Position numbers and translations under genes: made by a program | Notes under the pieces: model-generated | What the model saw: the letters and a program-made list of their open reading frames with translations, nothing else | What the model was told of the DNA's origin: nothing | Database searches by the model: none | In this document: positions 33,353-43,999 of the stretch, piece by piece | Layout: every line of letters starts with the position of its first letter | Numbering within the stretch: the stretch's first letter is position 1 | Assembly (NCBI GenBank): GCA_015680685.1 | Contig: MNCI01036492.1 | Span: forward strand, 151,456-212,239 | Direction: 5' to 3' | Length of the DNA: 60,784 bases | Origin: Gnetum montanum | Taxonomy: Eukaryota > Streptophyta > Gnetopsida > Gnetales > Gnetaceae

Positions 33353-34438
33353 TGTTGGAGTGCAAGGAAATTAAGGGAAAGAGAAAATGGAAAACGAACT
33401 TAGGAAAATGTAGAGTTTGAAAATTATTTTAAAAAAATGTTAGAAATAAAATATAAAAAGAGGGGTCAAATGCCATAAAGCATGTTCACATTGAAATGGA
33501 TGTTTAAAAAAATCATGTATGTTAACATAACATATATGCATATGTTATAGTGTTTTTCAACATAACATATATGCATATGTTTTGCACCACCTTTTTGTCT
33601 CCATTATTTATTTTCACATTGCCTATTTTTGTAAAACAATGTCCTATCATGGTTTTGCTAAAGGATGTTTTTTTGCCTTTTCTTCTTTATTGTGAAGCTA
33701 ATATGACCCTGATTTCATTCGTTTCTTCTCTTATAAATAGGTTGTGGTCCTACATATATCTCACCACAGTTTGAAAAAGGGTTCTGGGTGCAACAGGCTA
33801 AGCAAAGGAAAAACCAACTGAGAGAATTAGGTAGAAAAGAAAGACATAAAAAAAATTCTAGAAGCTCTACCAACACAAGGAAGTTTATTTTATTTTTTCC
33901 TTTTGACATGATTACCCCATATTACTATGAATTTTCTATCTCTCATTTGTGCTTCCTATTATTCTATTATTCTTCTACAATTTTAATTAATATGCTAAGA
34001 GTTTACCAGTTTTTTGTAATTTTGGGTTTATTTTCTTTATTTTAATCCTAGTTGTATCATTTTCTATCCTTTGATATGTTTTGGAAATTATTGAAATTAT
34101 GCCCAACTTTCTCCTAGAGATTTTATGAATATTTGGGAATTTCTCATGACATAAACATGATTTTGTAAGAATTTTGTGAAATTTGTGCTTTTATGGAATT
34201 TTGGCCATTTTGGATACCTTTTGGACTTTTGTAATAAAATAATAATATTTGTGTGACAAATTTTTCATAGTTGGTAGTGGGAGCTATAAATCTTTTAGAT
34301 GCCCCCATCTACATGCAGTATTGAAGTGTTCTTTATTGGGACCCACCCCATGAAAACAAGGATTGTTAGATAGATTTCTCACTTGGATTTTGATTTGTAA
34401 GTTCATGTGAAGCTATGGATTTAGTTTAGACCATGACA
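33353..34438 (+). mobile_element. Solo LTR Z (~1.09 kb) inside LTR E
   Basis: Starts TGTTGGAGTGCAAGG, ends ACCATGACA, and interrupts E where copy E' is continuous (GTTATGAG then AGTTGA). Flanks ATGAG and CTAAG match at 3 of 5, a weak duplication. TATA box CTTATAAATAGG at about 33730. A related promoter-to-R segment is at 44943-45236. A repeated ATATGCATATG word (33530-33580) lies upstream of TATA. No coding content. Confidence 0.65.
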
Positions 34439-35624
34439 CTAAGTAGTTGAGTCTAGTGGTATGCAATGAGGCATATTTAAGACCTATCCTTCCAATGATA
34501 CATATGCCTCAACCATTGAGGATGTTAGTAGTGAGACTAATGCCAAGACTTAGACATGAGCAACTTGTTTGGGGTCACAAGGCTAATTTGATGATATTAG
34601 TGAGGTTATTACAAGACTTGTCAATGAGTCTCTTTGGTAGTACGGATAACCAAGACCTAGCCTTAGAAAGAATGTTTGTTCCTTGAACTTTTGTTGAAAA
34701 ATATATGATATCTTTAGACATTAAATAATTAAAATATGTATTCTTTGAAATTTTTTGATTTTATTTGAAGTTTTGTAAAATTTGTAGCATTTCTAGAACA
34801 TGAAACATTTTTGAATATTAACCTGGCCCATATCCTAAGAGTTTTGGTCCAAAACCCTTATGCTTCATGAAGAGGGAAATAAAATAACCTTTCTTATTTA
34901 AGGAGTTCTAACTCTTGTATTTCAATGTAGAGAGCCTAGAATAGGAAAGGAAATTTCAAAAGAGGAACATAAGACAAAAGATGGATCAATTTTGTACAAA
35001 ATGAACCCTCTATACTTGAAAATAATTTCTATATATTTTGTATTTTTGTAAAATATAAACCTTGCATACATTCAAGATGCTTGTGCCATGTATAGATTTT
35101 TGTGAATAAATAAAAAAGTATGATAGACATGAATTTTTCATTTGTGTTGTTGGAATAGTTTGATTGCAAGGAACAATTTTTTCATTTCGGTGTGTGCTAT
35201 ATGTTTAGGAAATTTTAATAATATTTATTATTTTCATTATTTAACTTCATAAATTTAAAATGTGAATAACTTTATTTATATATATCTGATTAAGGTAAAA
35301 CAAATGTCATTAGGATCTTTGTCTTACACACTATTTCATGATGCAACTAGTGGAATTTTTGGATAACATCCTTTTTGTGGTTATACAAATCTCAAATTTT
35401 CTCCAAATAAATTTGACTTAATTATAGATATAATTATTATAAAATTATGTTGTCCTATATTTATCTACTGTATTTATGCCCTTAAATAATAATTTTTACC
35501 TTTTTTACCACTATTTTTTGAGTTAATAAATTAAGGTTAAATCTAGATCCTTAGGGTTTCATAGCATCTCGAATAGTTATTTATAGGAAATTTTATAGAG
35601 AATTAATAGGGTTGTTACATTATT

Positions 35625-36395
35625 TGAAATAGAAGATAGTCTAAGTTTTTCTCTACTGTATATATTATGTAGTTTATCTTTTCTAGTAACATTCAACATC
35701 CATCAAAGTATTTGCATTTCTATCATACTTATTTGTTGTTCATACTTCTTTTATACTACTCAACATTTAGCACCATATAAGATAGCAAGCTTGATTTCTA
35801 TCCTATAAAATATCTCATTTAATTTTATTGATATTATTTTATTACATAGAATACCACTAGCTTGTCTTCATGTTAACCATCCTACCTTAATTCTATTTCT
35901 AATATCTTTATTAGTTTTACCATTTGATTAGAGAATTGATTCTGGGTAATGAAACTATTTGTGGTCATGAACATTTTTTCCTTGAATTATTACTTTTATT
36001 CCATCACTATTTATGTTATTAAAATTTCATTCGATATATTCTATCTTACTTATACTAATTCTTAAGCCTTTTAATTCTAGAGAATGTTTTCACTACTCCA
36101 TTTTAATAAAATTATTTTCTTGAGCTATGTCTACAAATATAATATCATTTGTAAATAACATCAAAAAAGAGATTTCATCTTGTGTTTCCTTTATTAATTT
36201 ATCCATAATAATGTTCAATAACTATGGGCTAAGTGTAGACCTTTGATTTGAACCTAATATGACTAGAAAATCATATATTATTCACTTTAGAGATATCTCC
36301 TTTATACATGTCTTAAGTAACTTTGATATTTTTATCAGGGATGTTTTTCCTCCATAAGGTCCATCAAATAATATCTCTAGGCACTTTATCATATG
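35625..36395 (-). pseudogene. RTE LINE fragment 3 (reverse transcriptase C-terminal half)
   Basis: The minus strand reads DKVPRDII, DMYKGDISKV, MLFTNDIIFVD (family MLFADDIVLVD, with D to N in the catalytic pair), LELKGLRISISKIEYIECNF, NGKTNKDIRNRIKVGWL, LAILYGAKC and YSREKLRLSSISNN. This is the RTE order. Interrupted on the right by element A between AYD and KVPR, and on the left by LTR E. Dead. Confidence 0.9.
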
Positions 36396-37177
36396 TGATG
36401 AGTCACAATTTTGTTCACTGCGATATTGCATACGCAATATTGCAGCTTGTCTACTCATCCATAAATAAGAGATAGGTAGTTCCGATATTAGTTAGTCAGT
36501 TTTAGAGTTAGTTTTGATTTTAGTTTTCATTTTTCCTTTCAACACTTTTCCTTCCAGTGTATGCCTGTAGTGTGGTGATTGTAATTGTATGGCATCCTTA
36601 TTCAAGCATGACATACTTGGACATGCACATAACCGGAAATAAAGATTGAGATTACTTCATCATTGTAGCATTCACTTAGCTTAATTATTTAATTAATTTC
36701 TTTCTTAGTTAATACCTTATTGCCCTAAACTCCTGTTAAACATGAAATGAGTACGACTTGATTACGAGAATTTAAGTGTGACTACTTCGTAACCTAGTAG
36801 TGTACCTAGGATCTGTGCTTGGTAATACCAGTGGTAGTCGTGCACGAAGTCTAAGATGTGTACGAATGATAGAGGAACGGATGCTCATTGCACTTAGGCT
36901 AGCTTAGATTCTCTCTCACCCTTCTCTCTTAGCTTAGTTAATATTATCTTCCATTACCTTCAGGAGTAACATTAGCATAGAAACACATCATACACCTCAT
37001 TCTGGACTAAACCATATGTGACAAAGTTAATACTAGTCCAGATGTGAAGACAACGAACTACGACCTAAGGATAACTATCTTGATACCACAACTAGTTCGT
37101 CTATAGAGTTCAATCGGATCATGCATGAAACACTCGTATTTGTATGGTTGAGTGTAGGGGTACCTCGCCAATCATCA
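36396..37177 (+). mobile_element. 5' LTR of composite element A
   Basis: 782 bp, TGATGAG..ATCATCA, matching 43218-43994 at roughly 85-90 percent by eye. Flanked by the 5-bp duplication ATATG (36391-36395 and 43995-43999), so the whole of 36396-43994 moved as one unit into the RTE reverse transcriptase. The near-perfect dyad CTGCGATATTGC..GCAATATTGCAG at 36418-36445 precedes the TATA box (ATAAATAAG, 36461). The later copy keeps the TATA but has lost half the dyad. Confidence 0.9.
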
Positions 37178-37178
37178 T

Positions 37179-37253
37179 TGGTGCCGTTGTCGAGGATCGA
37201 ACCTAGGTCACCCACGTGATAGGTGGGAATACTCACCACTATACTACAATGAC
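37179..37253 (-). ncRNA. Retro-copied full-length tRNA-Asp including CCA, at the PBS
   Basis: The plus strand starts TGGTGCCGTTGTCGAGG, a tRNA-Asp type PBS, and goes on as the reverse complement of the entire tRNA for exactly 75 bases (72 plus CCA), ending ACTATACTACAATGAC. Read on minus: acceptor GTCATTG pairing CAACGGC, anticodon stem CCCAC/GTGGG, anticodon loop CTATCAC (ancestral CTGTCAC, GTC), T loop TTCGATC, and 3' ACCA. Compared from memory with plant tRNA-Asp(GTC) there are about ten differences, all transitions. The encoded CCA and abutment to the LTR mark it as a reverse-transcribed primer, not a gene. Confidence 0.85.
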
Positions 37254-37530
37254 ATCAAGCCCCAAAACCATGAGCACAAGACAAGGGGAAAGCACCTATG
37301 GAGGAGACACCGCCACTAGGAACTACATGAGTTCCACCAATTTTGTAGCTATAGAACATTCTTTGTGTTTTATCTCTATTTTTTTTGATTCCACACTACA
37401 ACATAAGCCCATTTTTACCATCCAATAATCCCATACCTATCCACTATGTAATCAAAGGAGATTGTTCTCACTATAATTCGAGGATGAGTTTTGACTCAAT
37501 CATGGAGGTATGATGAGTTGTAATTTTGTT
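37254..37530 (+). repeat. Misplaced copy of element A's 3' internal end, PPT and first 20 bp of U3
   Basis: Matches 42959-43237: the end of the late ORF (ATCAAGCCCCAA.., GAAAGCACCTATGGAGGAG), the 3' UTR, a decayed purine tract, and TGATGAGTTGTAATTTTGTT (37511-37530), the first 20 bases of the LTR. It begins the base after the tRNA copy. The tRNA end CAATGAC resembles CAATGCC just before the source copy at 42953, a possible microhomology. Confidence 0.85.
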
Positions 37531-38344
37531 ACATTTATATGAGCATTGGGGAAGCACGTTACATCCAAAGTTTGTACAGAGATACTATGTTCAATCATTA
37601 TGGAAAAAATCCCAGTTGTGGGGGAAACCACCCCTAAACTAGAGACACCCTTCACATCATCTGAATCCAAATGCTTATCTAGTCCAATATCCTATTTCCC
37701 TAACTGGGCCAACATACTCTATCTCACCGCATCATCATTCTCCTCAATACTATCAGCCCATGTCCTTAACACAACCACCATCTTGTGCACCTTACACTTC
37801 TCCTAATTTTCAACATATTCATCCTTTCCCTCCTTCTACATCACCACCAACTATTCTTAAGGTGCCTGCACCACTGCAACAACCTTCGAAAATTACTTGT
37901 GCTACTATTGCCAATAGCAATGAGATACCTTAGCAACATCGAAGGTGTCACTTCTTTAGAAATTACCCTAGGAAGGGACAACACAACTCCAAGGCCACTA
38001 CATCCTCCAACTCTTCACAAGTCCAACCCTATGGTGCACCCTTATCTTTGAACCCAACACCTCATGTTACTTCATTAGGGCCACTAGTTAACACTCCAAC
38101 AATCATACAGCCTAATGAAAATAGCCATGAAAGGCAACATCCTAATCCTTGCATACCATCTTATGGTCCCAATCATCATAGTGGGTCAACTCGTTATCTA
38201 AAAGATACATCCTGTAAATCACCCCACTATGCTTACTATAATCAAGTGTGTGAACCCCAATGGGGTAAGTATGACTAGGTCCCAATATTTCCAATATGCA
38301 AGGATCCACATCTTCCATTTATTACTCCTTGTCATCCTCAACCA
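37531..38344 (+). pseudogene. Pro/Ser/Thr-rich gag-region remnant of element A
   Basis: Two overlapping frames (37546-37806, then the frame of 38048-38278) give a Pro/Ser/Thr/His-rich chain. Pieces include STSPPTILKVPAPLQQPSK, TPHVTSLGPLVNTPTIIQ, NPCIPSYGPNHHSGS and ending PFSYGGYPPF. No capsid or zinc-knuckle block is recognisable and no pol follows. By position it is the low-complexity part of gag. The frames break at least twice. Confidence 0.4.
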
Positions 38345-39680
38345 TTTAGTTATGGGGGATATCCCCCATTCTAATAAAAAGCACAATTAATAACCACTTT
38401 TTATTTTCTTTAATTTTACAACTTTTTTGTTTTCCAGTTTTTTGGTTTTCAATTTCTTGTTTTATCATTTTAAACACTAGTTAAGGTGTGTTCTATGTTA
38501 TTGAGTCTCGAGTGATCAATTATGTGGATAGTGAGCCCATTACACCCACTCATGCATTCTAAAAATAAGAGGATTTTTTTGAAGCTACAATGATATCCTT
38601 GACATTCTTAGAACTTAAAATTAAATTTGTATTCATTGTACCCAGAATGAAGAAGGACGGACCAAGAGGGAATGGTTAGGGTGTGACATCAAGGGGACTT
38701 GTGGTTCTCTTTGGTGATGTCTATGGGAGTTATCATGCAACGTGGTTATACTAAGATCCTTGTAGATCTAATGAAAAATGGGAGTAAGAGTAATCAAGAG
38801 GCACTTAAAAATCCAATGCTATTCTAAGGGTTCCTAATAGAAAGACATGCATCCATGCCTGAAGGTTGGTGGCTTCTCTGGATTCAACAATCAAAAAAGA
38901 AAAAAAAAAGAAAAGAAAAAGAAAAGAGAAGAAGTCCCACAAAACAAAATGCCAAGTGATCGTATGCCTTGTTGTTATGGTACTATCATAGTTTCTCATC
39001 ATGGGATGAAACAATGCGATGTCACTGATTAGAGGAATGAACTTGGTCTTCATCTTGGAATGATGGGTTAATGACATGTTAATCATGCTTTACACATAGA
39101 ATTCACTATGCCCTACGTCAGTTACCTCATGTTCCAATCTCTATAATCCCTTCTATAGTTAGTCTCATCTCACTGTTTATGTAATTGTAGCTCGTGTTGT
39201 GTGTAACGTAGAATTATTACCTCATTCCAATGATACTTGCATGTATGTGTTTTATGGAATTAGTGTGGATTACATTTAACCCTTCTAGTACCCATGGACA
39301 GTGTTAAGTGTGGTTACACAAGGGCATTATAGGTTGGAACCTTCTATGGGGAGGACACACTTGTGTAATCTTTTGTAATTTTTACTTATGACACAGCTCA
39401 CACACACCATTTCTTACCCTCAGCCTATTTTTCATAACATTCTTTCCCTACTACTATCCCTTTGAATTCAAACGTTCCTATGTAACCATTACATAACCTT
39501 TTTCTCTCACTTACCACCTGAGGTCTTCTTGCTCAAGTCCACCCACATATCATTATTCGTGTCTTCGAAATGAGTTAAATTACCCTAGAACCCTTAAACA
39601 CCTACCACATGTCCTTGATTTCCATTATTAACTTCCAAAAAACCCTAAAAATTTGGTATTCTCCCTCGGGCCTAAACATT
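38345..39680 (+). other. UTR between gag remnant and internal promoter, element A
   Basis: Non-coding. Short blocks (GAGCCCATTACACCCACTC near 38552; ATGCCTGAAGG near 38857; purine-rich GAAAAAG run near 38897-38930) have counterparts in the UTR of element B (54690-55140). Pol has therefore probably been deleted and the UTR retained. The ORFs at 38805-39086 and 38847-39032 fall in the purine run and are not supported. Confidence 0.45.
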
Positions 39681-39770
39681 GTTAGGCTGCGATATCGCGT
39701 TGGCCGTGATATTGCATACATGATGTATCGTACACGATATCGCATCCTGCCTAACTATATATATGACCCC
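39681..39770 (+). promoter_or_regulatory. Internal promoter of element A: long dyad with GATATCGC words, then TATA
   Basis: Left arm GTTAGGCTGCGATATCG (39681), right arm CGATATCGC, a 4-5 base slip, and GCCTAAC (39735-39755). Between them lie GTGATATTGCAT and ATGTATCGTACA. TATA CTATATATATGAC (39754-39766) abuts the right arm. The same word (GATATTGC / GATATCG) precedes TATA in LTR A (36418-36445) and in the LTR at 1-145. Either an internal promoter or the buried remnant of a related LTR. Confidence 0.6.
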
Positions 39771-40246
39771 CCTCCCCCCCACAACACTTAGCATCATTTT
39801 TCACAAATCATGCGGGGGTGTTTTTCAAATTTTTCTCTATGACTTGTGAGTGTGACACCCTTTCTTTTCTACCTATATCTCGCTCGCTGGTACTTGAATT
39901 TTAATTCTGTCTAAACCTACTTAAACCCAGAGTATTCAGCTTAGTTGTGTGGGAGGGAGACACGCCGAATAGCACATAACATTTTTGGAATTTATCATCA
40001 CCTGAAGGACATTATCAAGGGTAATTAGCTATAACATTTAGAGTAATTATGCTGAAAATAATTGAATCCCATTAAGTACATTGAGAAACTAAAATTGGAA
40101 ACCACCTAAGTAAAAAGGACCCACTATTATAATCTTTCAAGAAACATCACATGGAGATAAAATAAGTTAATAAATTAAGGTAGGGAGTAAGGTATAACTT
40201 AACTTCAAAAGTAACCGTACTAACACTTGACCTTGTGTGATTACAG

Positions 40247-43035
40247 ATGGCCCTGAAACATGGACAACAGGAAGGTCATGCTTAAGGTGGAAGGAAATGA
40301 CCTAGGAGAGGTGAGGAACAAGTCCGTACTGGACAACATGTAGAATAGGAGGAACAATAATTTATCATTCATTAAGAGGAACCTCCTACCGTATAGTCTA
40401 GGAAAGCAGAAGGAGAAGCTACTATAGTGCCTGAATAAGGACAACATCTCACATTGCCCCAGGATTGTGTTCAGGCGATCCATGAAAGGTCCACATTCAT
40501 TGTGGTGATTTTGGAATTAAATTTTGAATATTTTCTAGAGTTCACTCCCAAGGCTATTAGGGATCACCTCGAAGGGTCTCCCTTATGGCCTACCCTCTCT
40601 GAAAGTGATGCCTGGTACCTAGGGGAGACGTACCAATTTTGGCACAACAAAGAACAAGGAACCACCATTAATATTTGTGGTGTGATAGTCAATTTCTCCA
40701 CTTAGGATATTTCAAAAGTATTAAACATTCTAAATATAGGTTCCAAGGTTGCTCAGTTGTGTACCAGTTTAGACCTTGATGTGTGATGAGTTTGGTTGGA
40801 AATGGCAGATGTAAGGGATAAGACATTTGGAGAGTTGACAACGGAAGAGTGGATTTATTTCAAAATTGGAACATATCACCTATTCCCCATGAAGGGATTA
40901 AAAATAATCTCAAAATATGCGGCAAGAGGATGTGCAATGATGATGGGAAAGGTTAATGCTAACCTACCTCATCTATATTTGACAAAGATTCTAAGGTGGT
41001 TCGAGGAACAGAAGACAAGGAAGATGGTGTTACCCTTCCCTTGCCTTATCAGGAAGCTATGCTGACATGTTGGTATTAGGGGATACACAAATGATGTCCT
41101 TTGAAAAGATAAAAATGCTTCATATGCTGAACTGTTAAAGCCACTAGCTACAAGAAAAATCACTGGTGAGACGCTGGGACCAGAACAAGAAGAAGAATAG
41201 ATGACTAGAGCAACTACAAATCAAATTGCAGGAACCAAAAAACTTCTAATATAGGACCCAAAAAACAATAGGAAGTAAGGCCTAGCACGAACCAGGACCA
41301 GCCACTGCCGCCGCAAGATTATAGATTGTCGATGAACCACCTCAGGGGCATCGGTGAGATGGTCAATTGGGAAAGTCATGATGACGCAAATCTCTTCCAC
41401 GTCATTGATGATGCCATACACCCCATAGTTTCTTTGGATCATGCAAGGGGTGAAGTGTCTATTCATACAGGAGAATAGGAAAGTACTTGGTCACAACAGA
41501 TCTTAGGAAATGTAACATCTTTCCAAGTGTAATTAGAAACTGGTGAAGGGGCTACTATGGTGGTCATGTAACACTAGGATGCCACAGGAGCTATAGAAGT
41601 GATCATAGAACACATTAAAAAATCATTCAATGTACCTGTTGTGCCACCGGTAGATCTCATAGGAGCACAGGATGCTCAAAATTTGGCCAGAACCTCAATG
41701 ACTCCTGCGGAACATGAGGATGCGATTGATCGATTACTACAAATAGGACAAATAATGTCGTCTCTGTTTGACATCCCTCAATATGTTATAGCAATTCAAT
41801 TATACCTCATTTCCACTAAGAGAAAGCTAGTCTTAACAAAAGTGAGGGTCGAGCATGCTAAAGCAGAGGTGCATAAATTACAAGAAAAACTCATGGCCCT
41901 ACAAGAAGCATAGTGGGACCCTTCGCTTTTTGTTCCTACAAACTAGCTGGACAACTTCAAAACTAAGTAGCTAACCAAACTACCAACGGAGAATAAGAAG
42001 GTGGTAGAGGAAAAAGAGAAGGTTATTTGGGATGCCTCTACAGTACAGGTGCAAACTCAAGCGCATATCATGGTACTTAAGGTATTACAAGAGGAAAATA
42101 AGCAACCTGTTACCGACAACCTTTGGTTGACCACTATGGAGAAGCAAAAGAATGTTTTCAAAGAACATTTCCATCAATTACAAGAATAATTCATTAGGGT
42201 CAACCAAGACATAAGCCATTTAGCCAGGGAGAATCAAATCCTCTTAATGGAGGAGGTACACGTAATCCATCAAAAGATAACAATTGAAATAAGCACATGG
42301 TAAAATGAGGCTAAATAACATGAAAAGCTAAAGGGGCACTTCCGGGACTAGGTGGGGATGTATAAACAAATCCTTGAGAAGGAGATGCATATGACCAATG
42401 CCCACATCAACACTATTAGTGCTCAACACACTAACTGGTGGGCCATATTAGACACATATGCATTTTCTCACTAGGCGGAAGTTAAGAACCGAGACCTGCA
42501 GATCCAAGATCTTACATAATACATGGAGTTGGAAAACTTGTGGTATGCCAACCTTGCCATGTTAATAGCAAGGTGCCCAAGAATAGAGCTCGAGCAAAAG
42601 GTAGCTACCACCCACATCAAATATGAAATGAAATTTGTAGAATGCAAGAAGATGTTGCAGAAACTGGAGATTGTAAATTTTGACCTTGAGGTGGTGAAAG
42701 CAAGCTACCAATGAAAAAAAGGTGTTGCAATAGATTTGGCTTGCTAGCTTGCAAATTTTTAAGAATATAGAGACAAAGTTAGAGCCTACGAGGAGAAACA
42801 ACGGGTATTTGCGGCCTAGTATGTCAAGGAAAATCAAATGTTTCCGCAACTACCCTGTCCATGGGAGGTGTCGACTCCATCAAACATTGGAGCATTAGCA
42901 TGGACAGTAGAAGATCCCTAGACTAAAGAGGAGAAACTCCAAACCATACATCAATGCCATCAAGCCCCAAGACCTGGAGCACAAGACAAGGCGAAAGCAC
43001 CTATGGAGGAGCCACCGCCACTAGGAACTACATGA
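40247..43035 (+). pseudogene. Late (env-position) coiled-coil ORF of element A
   Basis: Starts at ATG 40247 directly after GATTACAG, a plausible 3' splice site, with MALKHGQQEGHA. The open part 40454-40705 holds EYFLEFTPKAIRDHLEG, LGETYQFWHNKEQGT and ICGVIVNFS, then SKVLNILNIGS after a stop. 40796-41065 reads ELTTEEWIYFKIGTYHLFPM and LYLTKILRWFEEQKTRK. From ~41600 to 42850 it is a long coiled coil (KLVLTKVRVEHAKAEVHKLQ; LENLWYANLAML). It ends PPPLGTT-stop at 43035, 170 bases before the PPT. No membrane segment, so not an obvious envelope. About a dozen stops. Confidence 0.6.
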
Positions 43036-43207
43036 GTTCCACCAATTTTGTAGCTGTAGCACATTCTTTGTGTTGTGTCTCTATTTTTTTTTGATTTCAC
43101 ACTATGGCATAAACCCATTTTCACCATTCAATAATCCTGTACCTATCCACTGTGTAATCAATTAATTTTGTTTTCACTGTAACTTGAGTACGAGTTTTCA
43201 CTTAGTC

Positions 43208-43217
43208 GTGGGGGGTG
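43208..43217 (+). other. Polypurine tract of element A
   Basis: GTGGGGGGTG immediately before the LTR start TGATGAG at 43218, the site where plus-strand DNA synthesis starts. The misplaced copy at 37501-37510 has decayed to CATGGAGGTA. Confidence 0.7.
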
Positions 43218-43994
43218 TGATGAGTTCCAATTTTGTTCACCACAATATCGTAGCCTGTATCCTCATCTATAAATAAGAGGTAGGTAGTTTTGAAATTAGT
43301 TATTTAGTTTTAAAGTTAGTTGTAATTTTAGTTTTATTTTTCCTCTCAACCCTTTTCCTCCCATTGTATGCCCACAGTGTGGTGATTGTAATTGTATGAC
43401 ATCCTTATTCAAGTGTGACGTACTTGGACACGCACATGATCAGAAATAAAGATCAAGATTACTTCATCATTGTACCATTCACTTAGCTTAATTATTTATT
43501 TAATTATTATTTACTGCTTTCATAGTTAATACCTTCTCACCCTAAACTCTTGTTAAATGCGGAATGAGTACAACTTGATTATGTGCATTTAAGTGTGTCT
43601 ACTTGATAACCTAGTAGCGTACCTAGGATCTACGCTTGGTAATCCTAGTGGTAGTCATGCATAAATTCCAAGATGTGTACGGATGATCGAGGAATGAATG
43701 CTCATCACACTTAGGCTAGTTTAGATTCTCTCTCACCATTCTCTCTTATCTTAGCTAATATTATCTTCCATTGCCTTTAGGAGTAGCAATAGCATAGAAA
43801 CACATCATACACCTCATTATGGACTAAACCATATGTGACAAAGTTAACACTACTCCAGATGGGAAGACAGTGAAGTGTGACCTAAGGATAACTATCTTGA
43901 TACCACAACTCGTCCATTCGTGGAGTTCGACCGGATCATACGTGAAACACTCATATTCGTATGGTTGAGTGTAGGGGTACATTGCCACTCATCA
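43218..43994 (+). mobile_element. 3' LTR of composite element A
   Basis: 777 bp, TGATGAG..CTCATCA, followed by the ATATG duplication (43995-43999). TATA CTATAAATAAGAGG at 43267-43280. Upstream only ACAATATCGTAG remains of the dyad seen at 36418-36445. Confidence 0.9.
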
Positions 43995-43999
43995 ATATG

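Larger units (their letters stand above)
29413..35619. mobile_element. Solo LTR E (~2.0 kb), interrupted by F and Z, inside the RTE LINE
   Basis: Ends TGCAAGG (29413) and GGGTTGTTACA (35619), with near target-site duplication TAATT (29408-29412) and TTATT (35620-35624). Removing it restores the RTE frame (SISNKVLINELQE type). E itself is 29413-29749, 32865-33352 and 34439-35619; F and Z make up the rest. The inverted copy at 45237-46213 is colinear with these pieces and lacks F and Z. It begins TGTCACAAC, giving TGTNACAAC-type inverted ends as in Ty3 LTRs. No internal coding region, hence solo LTR. Confidence 0.7.

Noticed and set aside
37179-37253. A functional nuclear tRNA-Asp gene on the minus strand
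   Set aside because: CCA is encoded, the anticodon has mutated from GTC to ATC, it abuts an LTR exactly at the PBS, and ten transitions have built up. A retro-copied primer explains all of this.
38847-39032. Lys/Glu-rich ORF (and antisense 38805-39086)
   Set aside because: Produced by the purine-rich run in the UTR of element A, with a counterpart purine-rich run in element B.
40247-43035. Envelope glycoprotein gene of element A
   Set aside because: Env position only. No signal peptide, membrane helix or Cys pattern; mostly coiled coil.
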